Shown: positions 10,657-19,983 of the stretch, piece after piece
Layout of the letters: the number at the start of each line of letters is the position of its first letter
Numbering within the stretch: position 1 is the first letter of the stretch
Assembly: GCA_030430075.1 (NCBI GenBank)
Contig: JAUIGN010000007.1
Span: forward strand, 212,458-276,457
Reading direction: 5' to 3'
Source of the DNA: a bacterium
GTDB lineage: Bacteria > Planctomycetota > Planctomycetia > Pirellulales > Pirellulaceae
Length of the DNA stretch: 64,000 nt
Translations under genes and position numbers: made by a program
The notes under the pieces: generated by a model
Seen by the model: only the letters and a program-made list of their open reading frames with translations
What the model was told of the DNA's origin: nothing
The model's database searches: none

Positions 10657-12180
10657 ATGCCCAATTCACCAGACCGGCGGTGCGGATCGGCACCGATGTT
10701 CCTGGCCATTCTCTGCACTTTGTTCGCGACCGCATTCGCCCCGATGCCGGCTGCTGCGGCGGCTGCCGCCGGCCGTCCCAACATTCTCTTCGCGATCGCC
10801 GACGATTGGGGTTGGCCGCATGCGGGCGCTTACGGTGATCCCGTGGTGAAAACTCCCACCTTCGATCGACTGGCACGCGAAGGCATCCTGTTTCGACACG
10901 CATACATCTCTTCGCCGTCCTGCACACCTTCGCGGAATGCCATCCTGACAGGCCAGTGGCATTGGCGATTGGGTGGCGCGGCGAATCTGTGGAGTGTCTT
11001 TCCCGACACGCTGTCGACGTACCCCGAAATGCTGGAGGAGGCGGGCTACGCCGTCGGTGTGAGCGGCAAGGGGTTTGGCCCCGGCCGCCCGGAAACGCGG
11101 GGGCGCGCGTTGGAGGGACGCCGTTACAAGAGCTTCGATCAGTTTCTGGCGGAGCGAAACGACGAACAGCCATTCTGCTACTGGTTGGGAAGCAGCGATC
11201 CACATCGCGGTTACGACAAGGGTTCTGGCGAGCGCAGCGGCATGGAACTGAGCAAGATCAAGTTGCCCGCTTGCTTTCCCGATCATCCGGAAACCCGCGG
11301 CGATGTGGCTGACTACTACTTCGAAGTTCAACGCTTTGACCGGCTGGTCGGCAGTGCCCTGAAGTCGCTGGAAGCGGCCGGTCTGCTCGACAATACGCTG
11401 GTCTTCATGACGGGTGACCATGGGATGCCGTTTCCGCGCGGCAAGAGCAACCTCTACGACACCGGTTCGCATGTCGCCCTGGCGGCCCGTTGGCCGGCCG
11501 GTGGCGTGAAGGCTGGCCGCGACCTGACCGACTTCGTCAGTTTGACAGACCTGGCGCCCACCTTTCTGGAAGTGGCCGGCGTCGCCGTGCCTGCGGAGAT
11601 GACCGGTCGGAGCCTGGTCAATCTCTTGACCAGCAGCGGCGACGGACGGATCGAACCCGCCCGCGACCATGTGCTGTTTGGCAAAGAACGCCATGTCCCC
11701 TCCCAGGAGGCTCCCGATATGGGAGGCTATCCCGGCCGGGCCATTCGGACGGATGCGTTTCTCTACATCCGTAACTTCGAGCCGGCGCGGTGGCCGAACG
11801 GGACGCCCCATTTTCAGCGGGCAGCGATTCCAGGGGCCTGGTATGCGGACACCGACAATGGGCCGACCAAGACGTACATGATCGAGAATCGCGACCGCGA
11901 CCCGACCCACCGACGGCTGTTCGAACTGGCGTTCGGGAAACGGCCGGCCGAAGAGCTGTTTGATCTGAAGTCGGATCCCGAGCAACTCGAGAATGTGGCA
12001 TCCGATCCGGCCTATGCCGCCGTCAAGCAGAAGTTGGCCAGTCAGTTGACCCGCGAGCTGCGGGCATCGGGCGATCCCCGGATCATCGGTGGGGGGGAGG
12101 CCTTTGACCGCTTTCCTTACCTGGGGGGCGCTCCCCTTCATCCGGAATGGGTCAAGCAGCAGCGTCGCAAGAAACGGTGA
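10657..12180 (+). CDS. Secreted type I sulfatase
   Basis: The protein is 507 residues from the ATG at 10657, which places a signal peptide (about residues 12-38, ending PAAAAAA) directly before the sulfatase core. The metal-binding opening NILFAIADDWGW and the formylglycine motif CTPSR are present, with the modified Cys at about 89. It should need the formylglycine-generating enzyme encoded elsewhere. Later motifs include TGDHGMPFPRGK and the C-terminal LFDLKSDPEQLENVA typical of the family. It hydrolyses sulfate esters, in planctomycetes usually from sulfated polysaccharides; the substrate cannot be read from sequence. A longer in-frame extension to 10381 lacks family similarity. It converges on the RND gene with 27 bases between. 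Confidence 0.93.
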   Translation: MPNSPDRRCGSAPMFLAILCTLFATAFAPMPAAAAAAAGRPNILFAIADDWGWPHAGAYGDPVVKTPTFDRLAREGILFRHAYISSPSCTPSRNAILTGQWHWRLGGAANLWSVFPDTLSTYPEMLEEAGYAVGVSGKGFGPGRPETRGRALEGRRYKSFDQFLAERNDEQPFCYWLGSSDPHRGYDKGSGERSGMELSKIKLPACFPDHPETRGDVADYYFEVQRFDRLVGSALKSLEAAGLLDNTLVFMTGDHGMPFPRGKSNLYDTGSHVALAARWPAGGVKAGRDLTDFVSLTDLAPTFLEVAGVAVPAEMTGRSLVNLLTSSGDGRIEPARDHVLFGKERHVPSQEAPDMGGYPGRAIRTDAFLYIRNFEPARWPNGTPHFQRAAIPGAWYADTDNGPTKTYMIENRDRDPTHRRLFELAFGKRPAEELFDLKSDPEQLENVASDPAYAAVKQKLASQLTRELRASGDPRIIGGGEAFDRFPYLGGAPLHPEWVKQQRRKKR

Positions 12181-12207
12181 AACGAGTTGGTGCTCGCGCG
12201 GTCTGCC

Positions 12208-14451
12208 TTAGGGATCCGGGGCTGCTTCAACCTGGGAACGCCGCAGCGTCGTCAGCTCCAGCAACAGGGGTAACAGGACCAGATTGCCCACCAGCCCGCC
12301 CAGCATGGAAAAGCTGACCAGCACGCCGAAGTAAATCGTGGGGACGAACTGGCTGGTCGCCAGGATCGAGAATCCGACGATCAAGGCAAGCGTTGAAAAG
12401 ACAACCGCCAGTCCGACAGTCTGCTGCACGCTGTGCAAGGCGCCGGTGACGCTCTGGTGCTGAGCCAGGGCTCGTCGAAACGACGTGATGTAGTGAATCG
12501 AGCTGTCGATCGAAAGCCCCATCGAAACGGCCGCAATCATCGCCGCCCCCATGTTCATGTGCAGACCCAGCCAGCCCATCGTGCCCAGCACGAAAACGAT
12601 CGGGAGCGCGTTCGGGATCAAGGCGACCAGCGCGTGCAGGGGATTGCGCACCGCCAAGGTCGTCATCACCCAGATCCCGGCGCACGCGATCCCGAAGGTC
12701 AACCACTGGTCCCGCACCATGCTCTTGATCAGGTTGGTCAACAGGACGAAGAACCCGGTCACCTCGACCGCCGGACGCGACTCGGTGGCCGGCAGTTCTT
12801 CACGGACGATCCGTGTCACCTGATCGATGAGCTGTTGTTTGGCGGCCGCCGGTTGGCGTTCCCGGGATCGCAGCATGATGCGAAAGTACGAGTGGCCGTC
12901 GGCGGGGTCGACACCGTACAGGGCGGAATAGAACTCCGGCATCCGCAAACGCATCACGTTCAGCGACATCGTGGCATTGAGCCCCGACGCTTCCGCCAGA
13001 TCGCTCAGGCTGATCACCTTGGTCAAACCGGGGACTGGATCGCCGTGCGAATTTTCGATCACGACCTCATTCCGCAAACGGGTTTGCAGTCGTTGGACTC
13101 CGCGCAGGTATCCGGCGGTCAGCCGATCGGGAGCGGGCAGGATCACGTCCCAGACGCCGGCGCCGCCCAGCCTGGTCTCGACAAAATTGTACGAGCGGAC
13201 CACGGGGCTGCCGCTGCGAAAGTTTCTCGTGAAATCGGTCTCGACCTGCATCCGGGCCACGCCCGCGAGGGCCCAGGCCGAGACCAGGGCGATCGCGGCG
13301 AAGATGGCGACGCGGCGTTCTTGAATGACAGCCAGGAGCCGACCCAAGGCAGTCCTGATCGCCCGCTCGCCCCAACCCTCTCGTGGGTCGGCGGCAGCGC
13401 GGCCCAGCAACGCCAGACCGGGAACCAGCAAGACGACACTGGCGAGAACCGACATCGATCCGACGATCATCATGAGCCCGAAGTCCTGGACGGGCCCGAC
13501 GGTGGCCGCCAGTAAGGCGGCAAAGCCGACGGCGTCGGTGGCGATCGCCCAGAAGATCGGTGCGGCCAGAAGCGTGCCCGCCTGAACGAGCGCGTCCCGC
13601 GGTCCCGACCCGCCGCTGCGGGCCACTCGAAACCTCACGATTACATGGATCACCGTGGCCACGCCGATCACCGTCACAATGGCGGTCAGCATGGAACTGA
13701 CCATGCTCAACTGGGCACCGCTCCATACCAGGCTGGCCTTTGTCATCAACAGCGCCAGTTGAACGACCGCCAAGGGGATGACAACCCATCGCAAACTGCG
13801 GAACAGCACGAGAATGACCGCACCCAGCAGCAGGGTCGACCAGATGCCCAGGCGTCGACCGTCGTCTTCGATGTAGCGAAAACCATCAGAGACCATGGCC
13901 GGTTCGCCGGTTACAAAGCCGGGTTCCAGGCCGTCCGGCAGATGTTCGACAATCTCGCGGATGGCCCCGATCGTGCGGGCCCGAGGGACACCCGCCGCTT
14001 GCTCCGGCTCCAGCATGGCGACGATCGCGGCCGTCTCTTGATCCGCACCGTGGGTGTAGTTCTCGAAGATGTCGCGGGTTCGTCCCGCCAAGGCGTTCTC
14101 CCGGTTGACGATCGCCTCGCCGATCGGGCGATCCAGGCTCAACACCGCGCGGACCCCGGGAACCGCTTCGCACCGTTTGGCCACATCGGCCAAGCGGCGG
14201 ATCCCAGAAAGATCCGCGGCCATCAGTCCTGGATCGACGTAGACCGCCATCACCACCTCGTTGCCGCCAAAGGTCCGCTTGAGCTGGCCGTAGGGTTTCA
14301 AAAGCGGATCGTCGGGGGCAAACAGGTTTTCGACGGAGCGATCGAACGTCACGTCCTGAGCGGGGACCAACGCGCAGGCTGTCGCGATCAGCGCCAACCC
14401 CAGTAGCGGCCATCGCCCAGAAATGAGAAGTTGTGTCAGGCGTTCGGACAT
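12208..14451 (-). CDS. RND/MMPL-family exporter
   Basis: The 747-residue protein has the twofold RND layout. There is one transmembrane helix near residue 10-30, a large extracytoplasmic domain, a helical bundle (about 195-390), a second large loop (400-555), and a second bundle to the end. The phrase MGLSIDSSIHYITSFRRAL in the second half is the usual conserved membrane segment carrying the proton-relay acidic residue. The size and lack of the long HAE1 docking loops point to the MMPL/hydrophobe exporter branch rather than AcrB. Probable substrates are lipids or hydrophobic compounds. It is transcribed divergently from the glycosyltransferase-like gene. Confidence 0.88.
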   Translation of the reverse strand: MSERLTQLLISGRWPLLGLALIATACALVPAQDVTFDRSVENLFAPDDPLLKPYGQLKRTFGGNEVVMAVYVDPGLMAADLSGIRRLADVAKRCEAVPGVRAVLSLDRPIGEAIVNRENALAGRTRDIFENYTHGADQETAAIVAMLEPEQAAGVPRARTIGAIREIVEHLPDGLEPGFVTGEPAMVSDGFRYIEDDGRRLGIWSTLLLGAVILVLFRSLRWVVIPLAVVQLALLMTKASLVWSGAQLSMVSSMLTAIVTVIGVATVIHVIVRFRVARSGGSGPRDALVQAGTLLAAPIFWAIATDAVGFAALLAATVGPVQDFGLMMIVGSMSVLASVVLLVPGLALLGRAAADPREGWGERAIRTALGRLLAVIQERRVAIFAAIALVSAWALAGVARMQVETDFTRNFRSGSPVVRSYNFVETRLGGAGVWDVILPAPDRLTAGYLRGVQRLQTRLRNEVVIENSHGDPVPGLTKVISLSDLAEASGLNATMSLNVMRLRMPEFYSALYGVDPADGHSYFRIMLRSRERQPAAAKQQLIDQVTRIVREELPATESRPAVEVTGFFVLLTNLIKSMVRDQWLTFGIACAGIWVMTTLAVRNPLHALVALIPNALPIVFVLGTMGWLGLHMNMGAAMIAAVSMGLSIDSSIHYITSFRRALAQHQSVTGALHSVQQTVGLAVVFSTLALIVGFSILATSQFVPTIYFGVLVSFSMLGGLVGNLVLLPLLLELTTLRRSQVEAAPDP

Positions 14452-14505
14452 CGCACTTCACTTGTTTGATTGCGGCTCACCGACAGACCTTGGACGGTTC
14501 CAGAG

Positions 14506-15981
14506 ATGCCGACGCACGCTCAAGATGACGAAACTCGGACCTGGTTCAAGGCTACATCGCAATCTTTGTGCGGTGTGCTCTTGCTGGCAACCCTGATCCG
14601 TGGTGGCGTTCTGTTGGCGACGCACGGCAACCTCCAACGCGATCCGGACGGGTACCGCAGATTGGCCGACAATCTGTCGACGACGGGTGTCTACGGATGG
14701 CGAACGATCGCTGCGCAGGACCAGGTCGCCCGTGACCGTGCCGGCCACCCGGACATCAGTGTCCGTCCAACCGCTTTTCGACCACCCCTGTATCCCTGGC
14801 TCCTGGTAGCGATCGGCGGCCACTCCGCGACGTGGCCCATCGGCCTTCTGCATTTCGTCCTCGGTGCCGGTACGTGCGGTCTCGTCTACTGCCTGGGCCG
14901 GCAGGAAGGCTGCAGACGACAAGCAATTGTGGCCACCCTGTTGGTCGCCTGCGATCCGATTCTGGTCCAGCAGTCGACACTGGTCATGACGGAGACGTTG
15001 GCCACGTTCCTGGCAGCGCTGACCATGGTTTGTGTTGCCAAGATGGCAAGGCAGGCCCCGCCACTGCGTCAATGGGACGTGGCCCGCATTGCGGTCACCG
15101 GGGGAGTCCTCGGGCTCTGCATCCTGTGTCGTCCCACATTCCTGCCCTGGTTGCCGCTGATCATCCTGGCGGAGTTTGTCGTCTGGCGCGGAGCGGCGTT
15201 TCCGGCGGCAGGTCCCCGCGGCCCTTCGAACCCTGACCCCCGCGCGATGTCGCTCGCCGCCCGGATCGCTCCGATTTCCATCCTGGCCGGCGCCACCCTG
15301 CTGGTGGTTGCCCCCTGGGCAATTCGCAATCAGATGGTATTCGGCCAGTTGAAGCTAACCACAACGCATGGCGGCTACACGGTCCTGTTGGGTAACAATC
15401 CGCTCTTCTACGATCACTTGCGTTCGGATGCCGTGGGGACCTGGGATGGTGAATCATTGAGCCGTGCCTGGAGCGGACGCTCGTTGACGTCGGGTGATGC
15501 CGACCCCCAGTGGGCGGACCTTCCCGGATTGGCTCGCCGAGCCCAACGCGAGCCGTCGCGCGACAGTTCAGAGTTCGAAGACGACCGGCTCGCCTATCGC
15601 CTCGCCTGGCGCTACATGTGCGAGCAACCGGGGATGTGCGTCTACGCCTCTGCCCTCCGAGTGACGCGGCTCTGGCGTTGCCTGCCGCATCGGCTTGGCG
15701 AATCCGAGTCCCGCCGGCGGACGTTCCTCCGCTACCTCGTGGCCGGTTGGTACCTGGCCGTCTACACGCTGGCGGTGGTGGGGCTGATGGCACTGGGTCG
15801 CAACCTGCTCAGTCCCGCCTGGCTTCCGGGCCTGCAGCTTTGTCTCATTTTCACGGCGGTGCATACGCTGTACTGGAGCGACATGCGGATGCGCGCTCCC
15901 TTGGCCCCGTTCGTCTGTTTGGCGGCTGCTCGCGGATTGACGGCACTTGGTGACCGTTGGGTAGGCCGTAAGTTGTTGTAG
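14506..15981 (+). CDS. GT39/ArnT-like membrane glycosyltransferase
   Basis: The protein is 491 residues from the ATG at 14506, rather than a TTG twelve codons upstream. It has about ten hydrophobic helices. Near the N-terminus is the acidic segment DPDGYRRLADNL, followed by RPPLYPWLLVAIGG, the pattern seen in GT-C enzymes such as PMT/ArnT. These enzymes move sugar from a polyprenyl-phosphate donor on the outer face of the membrane. The C-terminal segment HTLYWSDMRMRAPLAPFVCLA resembles the end of such proteins. It lies upstream of lptD, which would suit an envelope glycolipid role, but the gap is 264 bases with its own promoter. Confidence 0.75.
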   Translation: MPTHAQDDETRTWFKATSQSLCGVLLLATLIRGGVLLATHGNLQRDPDGYRRLADNLSTTGVYGWRTIAAQDQVARDRAGHPDISVRPTAFRPPLYPWLLVAIGGHSATWPIGLLHFVLGAGTCGLVYCLGRQEGCRRQAIVATLLVACDPILVQQSTLVMTETLATFLAALTMVCVAKMARQAPPLRQWDVARIAVTGGVLGLCILCRPTFLPWLPLIILAEFVVWRGAAFPAAGPRGPSNPDPRAMSLAARIAPISILAGATLLVVAPWAIRNQMVFGQLKLTTTHGGYTVLLGNNPLFYDHLRSDAVGTWDGESLSRAWSGRSLTSGDADPQWADLPGLARRAQREPSRDSSEFEDDRLAYRLAWRYMCEQPGMCVYASALRVTRLWRCLPHRLGESESRRRTFLRYLVAGWYLAVYTLAVVGLMALGRNLLSPAWLPGLQLCLIFTAVHTLYWSDMRMRAPLAPFVCLAAARGLTALGDRWVGRKLL

Positions 15982-16021
15982 CGGATCGGGTTGCGTAAGT
16001 CGATTGAGGTCCGGATCCGGC

Positions 16022-16050
16022 TTGCGACGATCGGTGCTGCCTCCTATAAT
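16022..16050 (+). promoter_or_regulatory. Sigma-70-type promoter before lptD
   Basis: TTGCGA (16022-16027) and a perfect TATAAT (16045-16050) are separated by 17 bases. The predicted transcript would have a leader of roughly 190 bases before the lptD start at 16246. Nothing else coding is seen in 15982-16245. Confidence 0.55.
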
Positions 16051-16245
16051 CCTCCGCCCCCGGATGATGGCGGCGGACTTTTCTTGGGATTGCGCAGCAC
16101 GACAAGGCGGATCGGCCTGTTTCGGACGATACGCGTCGCGGGCTGCACGGTCGCCTTCGTGCAAGTTCACAACGGATTGTTCTCTTCGACTAACTGAACT
16201 CTGGCGTGCTGAAACGGGGCGTGTGCCGACCCCGCACGACAGACC

Positions 16246-19200
16246 ATGGGCAAGGATGCCACCATTCTGAACACTCGTCGCAAGCTCTTCCGACGACACC
16301 GTTGGTTGCGTGCGCCAGGACGGTCACGCCATGGTGGGAGCTACGCGCTGTGGATCAGCCTGGGCTGCATCTTGCTGGCAGCGCGGCCGGCCCTGGCGGA
16401 GGTCGACCTGCCGTTGGCGAAGATCGATGCGCCGATCCGGATCACGGCCGATCAGGCGAATCGCTGGCGTGAGGGCGACTATGACGTCTGGTTGCTCAGC
16501 GGCGAGTGCCGGATTCAGCAAGGTGAGGTCGTGGCAACGTCGCGTGACGCCGTGCTGTGGGTCGACCAGGGTGACCCGGCAACACGGGCGCCGAACAAGA
16601 TCATTGCGTACCTGGAACGGGACGTGGTCATTGAGTTCGCGCACGACCGTGCGCGGCACGCGGTGACCAACCGTCGTGCGCAGACGATCACCGACAAGAC
16701 CTGGCTCGGTCGCTTCCACACGACCGCGGGGATCGACTTTGATTTTCCCGTCGCAGGCCAGCTTCCGCCAACCGAGCCGCCGGTGGTGCGCCGCGGCGTG
16801 GAGGCGCGACAGGCCGAGTACCAGGCAACGGTTCGCCAGGCACAGCTCCTGCAACCCCAGCCGCTACCGCCGACCCAGCCCCCCGCGAATCCAACGTTTG
16901 TGACGCCACCCGTCGCCACGGTCCAAGCGGCTCCCGCCGCCCAGGCGCGCAGCGTCAGTATCACCGGCCGGACCAGCGTGCCGCCCCAACTCAAGTCGTA
17001 CCCGACGGCGAATCCGGAGGAGACCGTGCTGGTCATCAGTCCCGGCGTGCGGGTGCAGATCAGCGGAATCCAGAATGTCCCCGGACTGACCAGTGACGTG
17101 GTCACGATCGAGGCGGATCGCGTTGTTGCCTGGACGACAATGATCGGCAACCTCGACCTGGACGGCCAGGGGATTCAAGCGGCCGACGGCGGTCAGGGCC
17201 GCTGGGAATTCTATCTGGAAGGCAATATCGTCTACCGCGAGGGAGATCGGGTCATCTATGCCGATCAGATGTACTATGACGCGAACCAGACGACAGGTGT
17301 GATTCGAAACGCCGAAGCCTTGACGCCTGTGCAGGATTACGAGGGGCTGCTGCGGATCAAGGCGGATGTCTTGCAGCAGTTGAACGCGGAGAGCTTCGTG
17401 GCGTACGGGGCCGCGTTCACCTCCAGCCGGATGGGAGTTCCCAGGTATTGGCTGCAATCGGAAACGATCACCTTCCAGGACAACCAGCGGCCGCAAATTG
17501 ATCCGTTTACCGGTGGTGCAGCGGTCGACTATCGGACCGGTGAGCCGGCGGTCGAGCATGAAATGTTCGCCACGAGCCGGAACAATCTCCTTTACGTCGG
17601 GGGCGTTCCACTTTTTTACTGGCCGGTGATGGCGACCGACCTCACGAAGCCGACCTTTTACCTGGACCAGGTGGGCGTCAAACGCGATGATGTCTTCGGT
17701 ACCCAGATTCTGTTGGACTGGGACACCTACCAGGTGCTCGGTTGGAAGAACCCGGCGCAAGGGACAAAGTGGACCTTTTCCACGGACTGGCTCAGTGAAC
17801 GCGGATTCGCCCTGGGAACGAACTTCGCTTACGACCGGACCGAGCTCTTTCACTTCAACGGACCGGTCCGCGGCTTCATCGATGCCTGGGGGATCAAGGA
17901 CGGGGGACTCGACAATCTCGGACTGGGCCGCCGCGCCCTCATCCCGGAAGAGGAGTACCGGGGCCGCCTGCTGATGCAGCATCGTCACTACCTGGCCAAT
18001 GGCTACCAGTTCACGGCCCAGGCCGGTGTGATCAGCGATCGCAATTTCCTGGAAGCCTACTACGAATACGAATGGGATCAGCTCAAGGACCAGAATACGG
18101 AGATTGATCTCAAGCGGTACGTGTTGAACAGCACGTGGGACATCGGGGCCTCCGTGCGAACCAATGACTTCTTCACGCAGACCGAGTGGCTGCCCCGCTT
18201 CCAGCACTTTCTCCTGGGCCAGTCGCTGCTCGGAGATCGGCTCACCTGGAACGCCCATTCACATGTCGGCTACGCCAATCTGCGTACCGGGGAGCCGCCC
18301 AGCGCGATCAACCCATCCGAGGTTGCCAAGTGGGATCCGTTGGCTTGGGAAGCGGAACGCGAAGGAATCTACGTCGGGTCCCGGCAAGAGATCAGTTGGC
18401 CGTTTCAGCTCAGCGGCCTCAAAATGGTCCCGTATGCTTCCGGCGAACTGTTCCACGTGGGTGAAGACCTGAGCGGCCAGTCGCTGACACGGGCGACAGG
18501 GCAGGGGGGCCTGCGGGCCAGCCTGCCAATGTGGCGCGTTGATCCGGGGGTTCGCAGCCAACTGTTGAATTTGAATGGCCTGGCGCACAAGGTCACATTC
18601 GAGTCCGACTTCCTGTACGCGGATTCGAGCCAGGATCTGGACAATTACCCGCTCTATGAAGAACTGGACGATGACGCGATCGAAGCGTTTCGCCGCCGGT
18701 TCTACTTCGACACCTTCATGGGCGTCCCGGGCGGCGATGTCCCCCTGAGGTTTGATGAACGCTACTATGCCCTGCGAACCGGTATGCAAGGCTGGGTCAC
18801 GGCACCAAGCACGGTCATCGCCGACGATATGATGCAGCTCAAGGGAGCGGTCCGCCAGCGTTGGCAAACCAAGCGCGGGATGCCGGGACACGAGCGGATC
18901 ATCGATTGGATCGTGCTCAACGTGGAAGGCACTTTCTTTCCCAAGCCGGACCGCGACAACTTCGGCGAATCCTTCGGGTTGCTCAACTACGATTTCCGGT
19001 GGCATATCGGCGATCGATTGACACTCCTTTCGGATGGTTACGCCGACACGTTCGCCGACGGGTTGCAGACAGCGTCGTTGGGCGGACGCATTACGCGCCC
19101 CGAACGGGGCAGCCTCTACCTGGGGATGCGGGCGATTGAAGGTCCGATCAGCAGCAGCATACTGACCGCAGCAGTCTCTTACCGGATGACCGAGAAGTGG

Positions 19201-19434
19201 ATCCTCTCAGGCGCGGCATCGGTCGATTTCGGTGAAGTCGGCACGATTGGACAGAACGTTGCCGTGACGCGGGTCGGCGAGTCCGCGCTGCTGCGGATCG
19301 GAGCGTATGTCGATTCCAGTCGAGACAATGTGGGCGTCAGCTTTGCCATCGAGCCGCGGTTCTTGCCCAGCAGTCAACTGGGGCGTGTGGGTGGCGTGAC
19401 GATCCCGCCCGCCGGAGCACTCGGCCTGGAGTAG
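16246..19434 (+). CDS. lptD: LptD/OstA-like outer-membrane assembly protein
   Basis: The protein is 1062 residues. A long basic N-terminus leads to a signal peptide ending near RPALAEVD. The first part has two OstA-like jellyroll stretches (about 60-175 and 265-370, e.g. DRVIYADQMYYDANQTTGVI), separated by a Pro/Gln-rich linker. The rest, from about 430, is an aromatic-rich beta-strand series of the LptD barrel type (GVPLFYWPVMATDLTKPTFY is the characteristic entry). LptD inserts lipopolysaccharide into the outer membrane. The C-terminus ends ...GALGLE rather than with an aromatic residue, which is unusual for an outer-membrane barrel. It is followed after 5 bases by dgkA. Confidence 0.82.
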   Translation: MGKDATILNTRRKLFRRHRWLRAPGRSRHGGSYALWISLGCILLAARPALAEVDLPLAKIDAPIRITADQANRWREGDYDVWLLSGECRIQQGEVVATSRDAVLWVDQGDPATRAPNKIIAYLERDVVIEFAHDRARHAVTNRRAQTITDKTWLGRFHTTAGIDFDFPVAGQLPPTEPPVVRRGVEARQAEYQATVRQAQLLQPQPLPPTQPPANPTFVTPPVATVQAAPAAQARSVSITGRTSVPPQLKSYPTANPEETVLVISPGVRVQISGIQNVPGLTSDVVTIEADRVVAWTTMIGNLDLDGQGIQAADGGQGRWEFYLEGNIVYREGDRVIYADQMYYDANQTTGVIRNAEALTPVQDYEGLLRIKADVLQQLNAESFVAYGAAFTSSRMGVPRYWLQSETITFQDNQRPQIDPFTGGAAVDYRTGEPAVEHEMFATSRNNLLYVGGVPLFYWPVMATDLTKPTFYLDQVGVKRDDVFGTQILLDWDTYQVLGWKNPAQGTKWTFSTDWLSERGFALGTNFAYDRTELFHFNGPVRGFIDAWGIKDGGLDNLGLGRRALIPEEEYRGRLLMQHRHYLANGYQFTAQAGVISDRNFLEAYYEYEWDQLKDQNTEIDLKRYVLNSTWDIGASVRTNDFFTQTEWLPRFQHFLLGQSLLGDRLTWNAHSHVGYANLRTGEPPSAINPSEVAKWDPLAWEAEREGIYVGSRQEISWPFQLSGLKMVPYASGELFHVGEDLSGQSLTRATGQGGLRASLPMWRVDPGVRSQLLNLNGLAHKVTFESDFLYADSSQDLDNYPLYEELDDDAIEAFRRRFYFDTFMGVPGGDVPLRFDERYYALRTGMQGWVTAPSTVIADDMMQLKGAVRQRWQTKRGMPGHERIIDWIVLNVEGTFFPKPDRDNFGESFGLLNYDFRWHIGDRLTLLSDGYADTFADGLQTASLGGRITRPERGSLYLGMRAIEGPISSSILTAAVSYRMTEKWILSGAASVDFGEVGTIGQNVAVTRVGESALLRIGAYVDSSRDNVGVSFAIEPRFLPSSQLGRVGGVTIPPAGALGLE

Positions 19435-19439
19435 CTGCC

Positions 19440-19829
19440 ATGGAGCCAGACCCCCGGCCTCGACGAACCTGGTTCGCGAAGTTTGCCGACGCGTTCCGCG
19501 GTCTCCGCGACGGTGTGCGCGGTGAGAGCAGCTTTCTGGTCCACGGCGTCGCCGCGACGCTGGTCATCGGCCTGGCGGTTGCCCTGCGCGTCTCCGCATG
19601 CGAGTGGTGTTTGCTGACACTCAGCATCGCCGGCGTCGTGGCGGCTGAGCTCTTCAATAGCGCGCTCGAATCACTGGCACGCGCAGTCGATCGCGCGCCG
19701 AATGTCGACGTGGGTCGAGCGTTGGATATCGCCAGCGGGGCGGTCTTGGCGGCGGCGTGCGGCGCGGCGATTGTCGGGCTCGTCGTGTTTGTGCCCCGGC
19801 TGTGGGCGATCGTGAACGGCTGGGCCTGA
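19440..19829 (+). CDS. dgkA: Diacylglycerol/undecaprenol kinase (DgkA family)
   Basis: This 129-residue membrane protein has three hydrophobic helices. The DgkA active-site signature is complete: Glu70, Asn73, Glu77 and Asp84 within AAELFNSALESLARAVD. The N-terminal amphipathic part FADAFRGLRDGVRGESSF is also typical. The enzyme phosphorylates diacylglycerol or undecaprenol in the inner membrane. In Gram-positive bacteria this branch is mostly an undecaprenol kinase, so the lipid here is open. It starts 5 bases after lptD and is probably translationally coupled to it, in keeping with an envelope-lipid role. Confidence 0.9.
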   Translation: MEPDPRPRRTWFAKFADAFRGLRDGVRGESSFLVHGVAATLVIGLAVALRVSACEWCLLTLSIAGVVAAELFNSALESLARAVDRAPNVDVGRALDIASGAVLAAACGAAIVGLVVFVPRLWAIVNGWA

Positions 19830-19983
19830 ATGGTCCCTGTCGCGAATTGCGTCCGCGCCGAATCGCGTCGGCCACTTTTTCCGTCGCTGACTTTCGTCGC
19901 CGACGCGCAACCGCTAAACAAGAGGCTGCAAACTGCCCGTGCCACCCTCTGCCCGTTCCGACCACAGCGCTTGAGAACACGTG

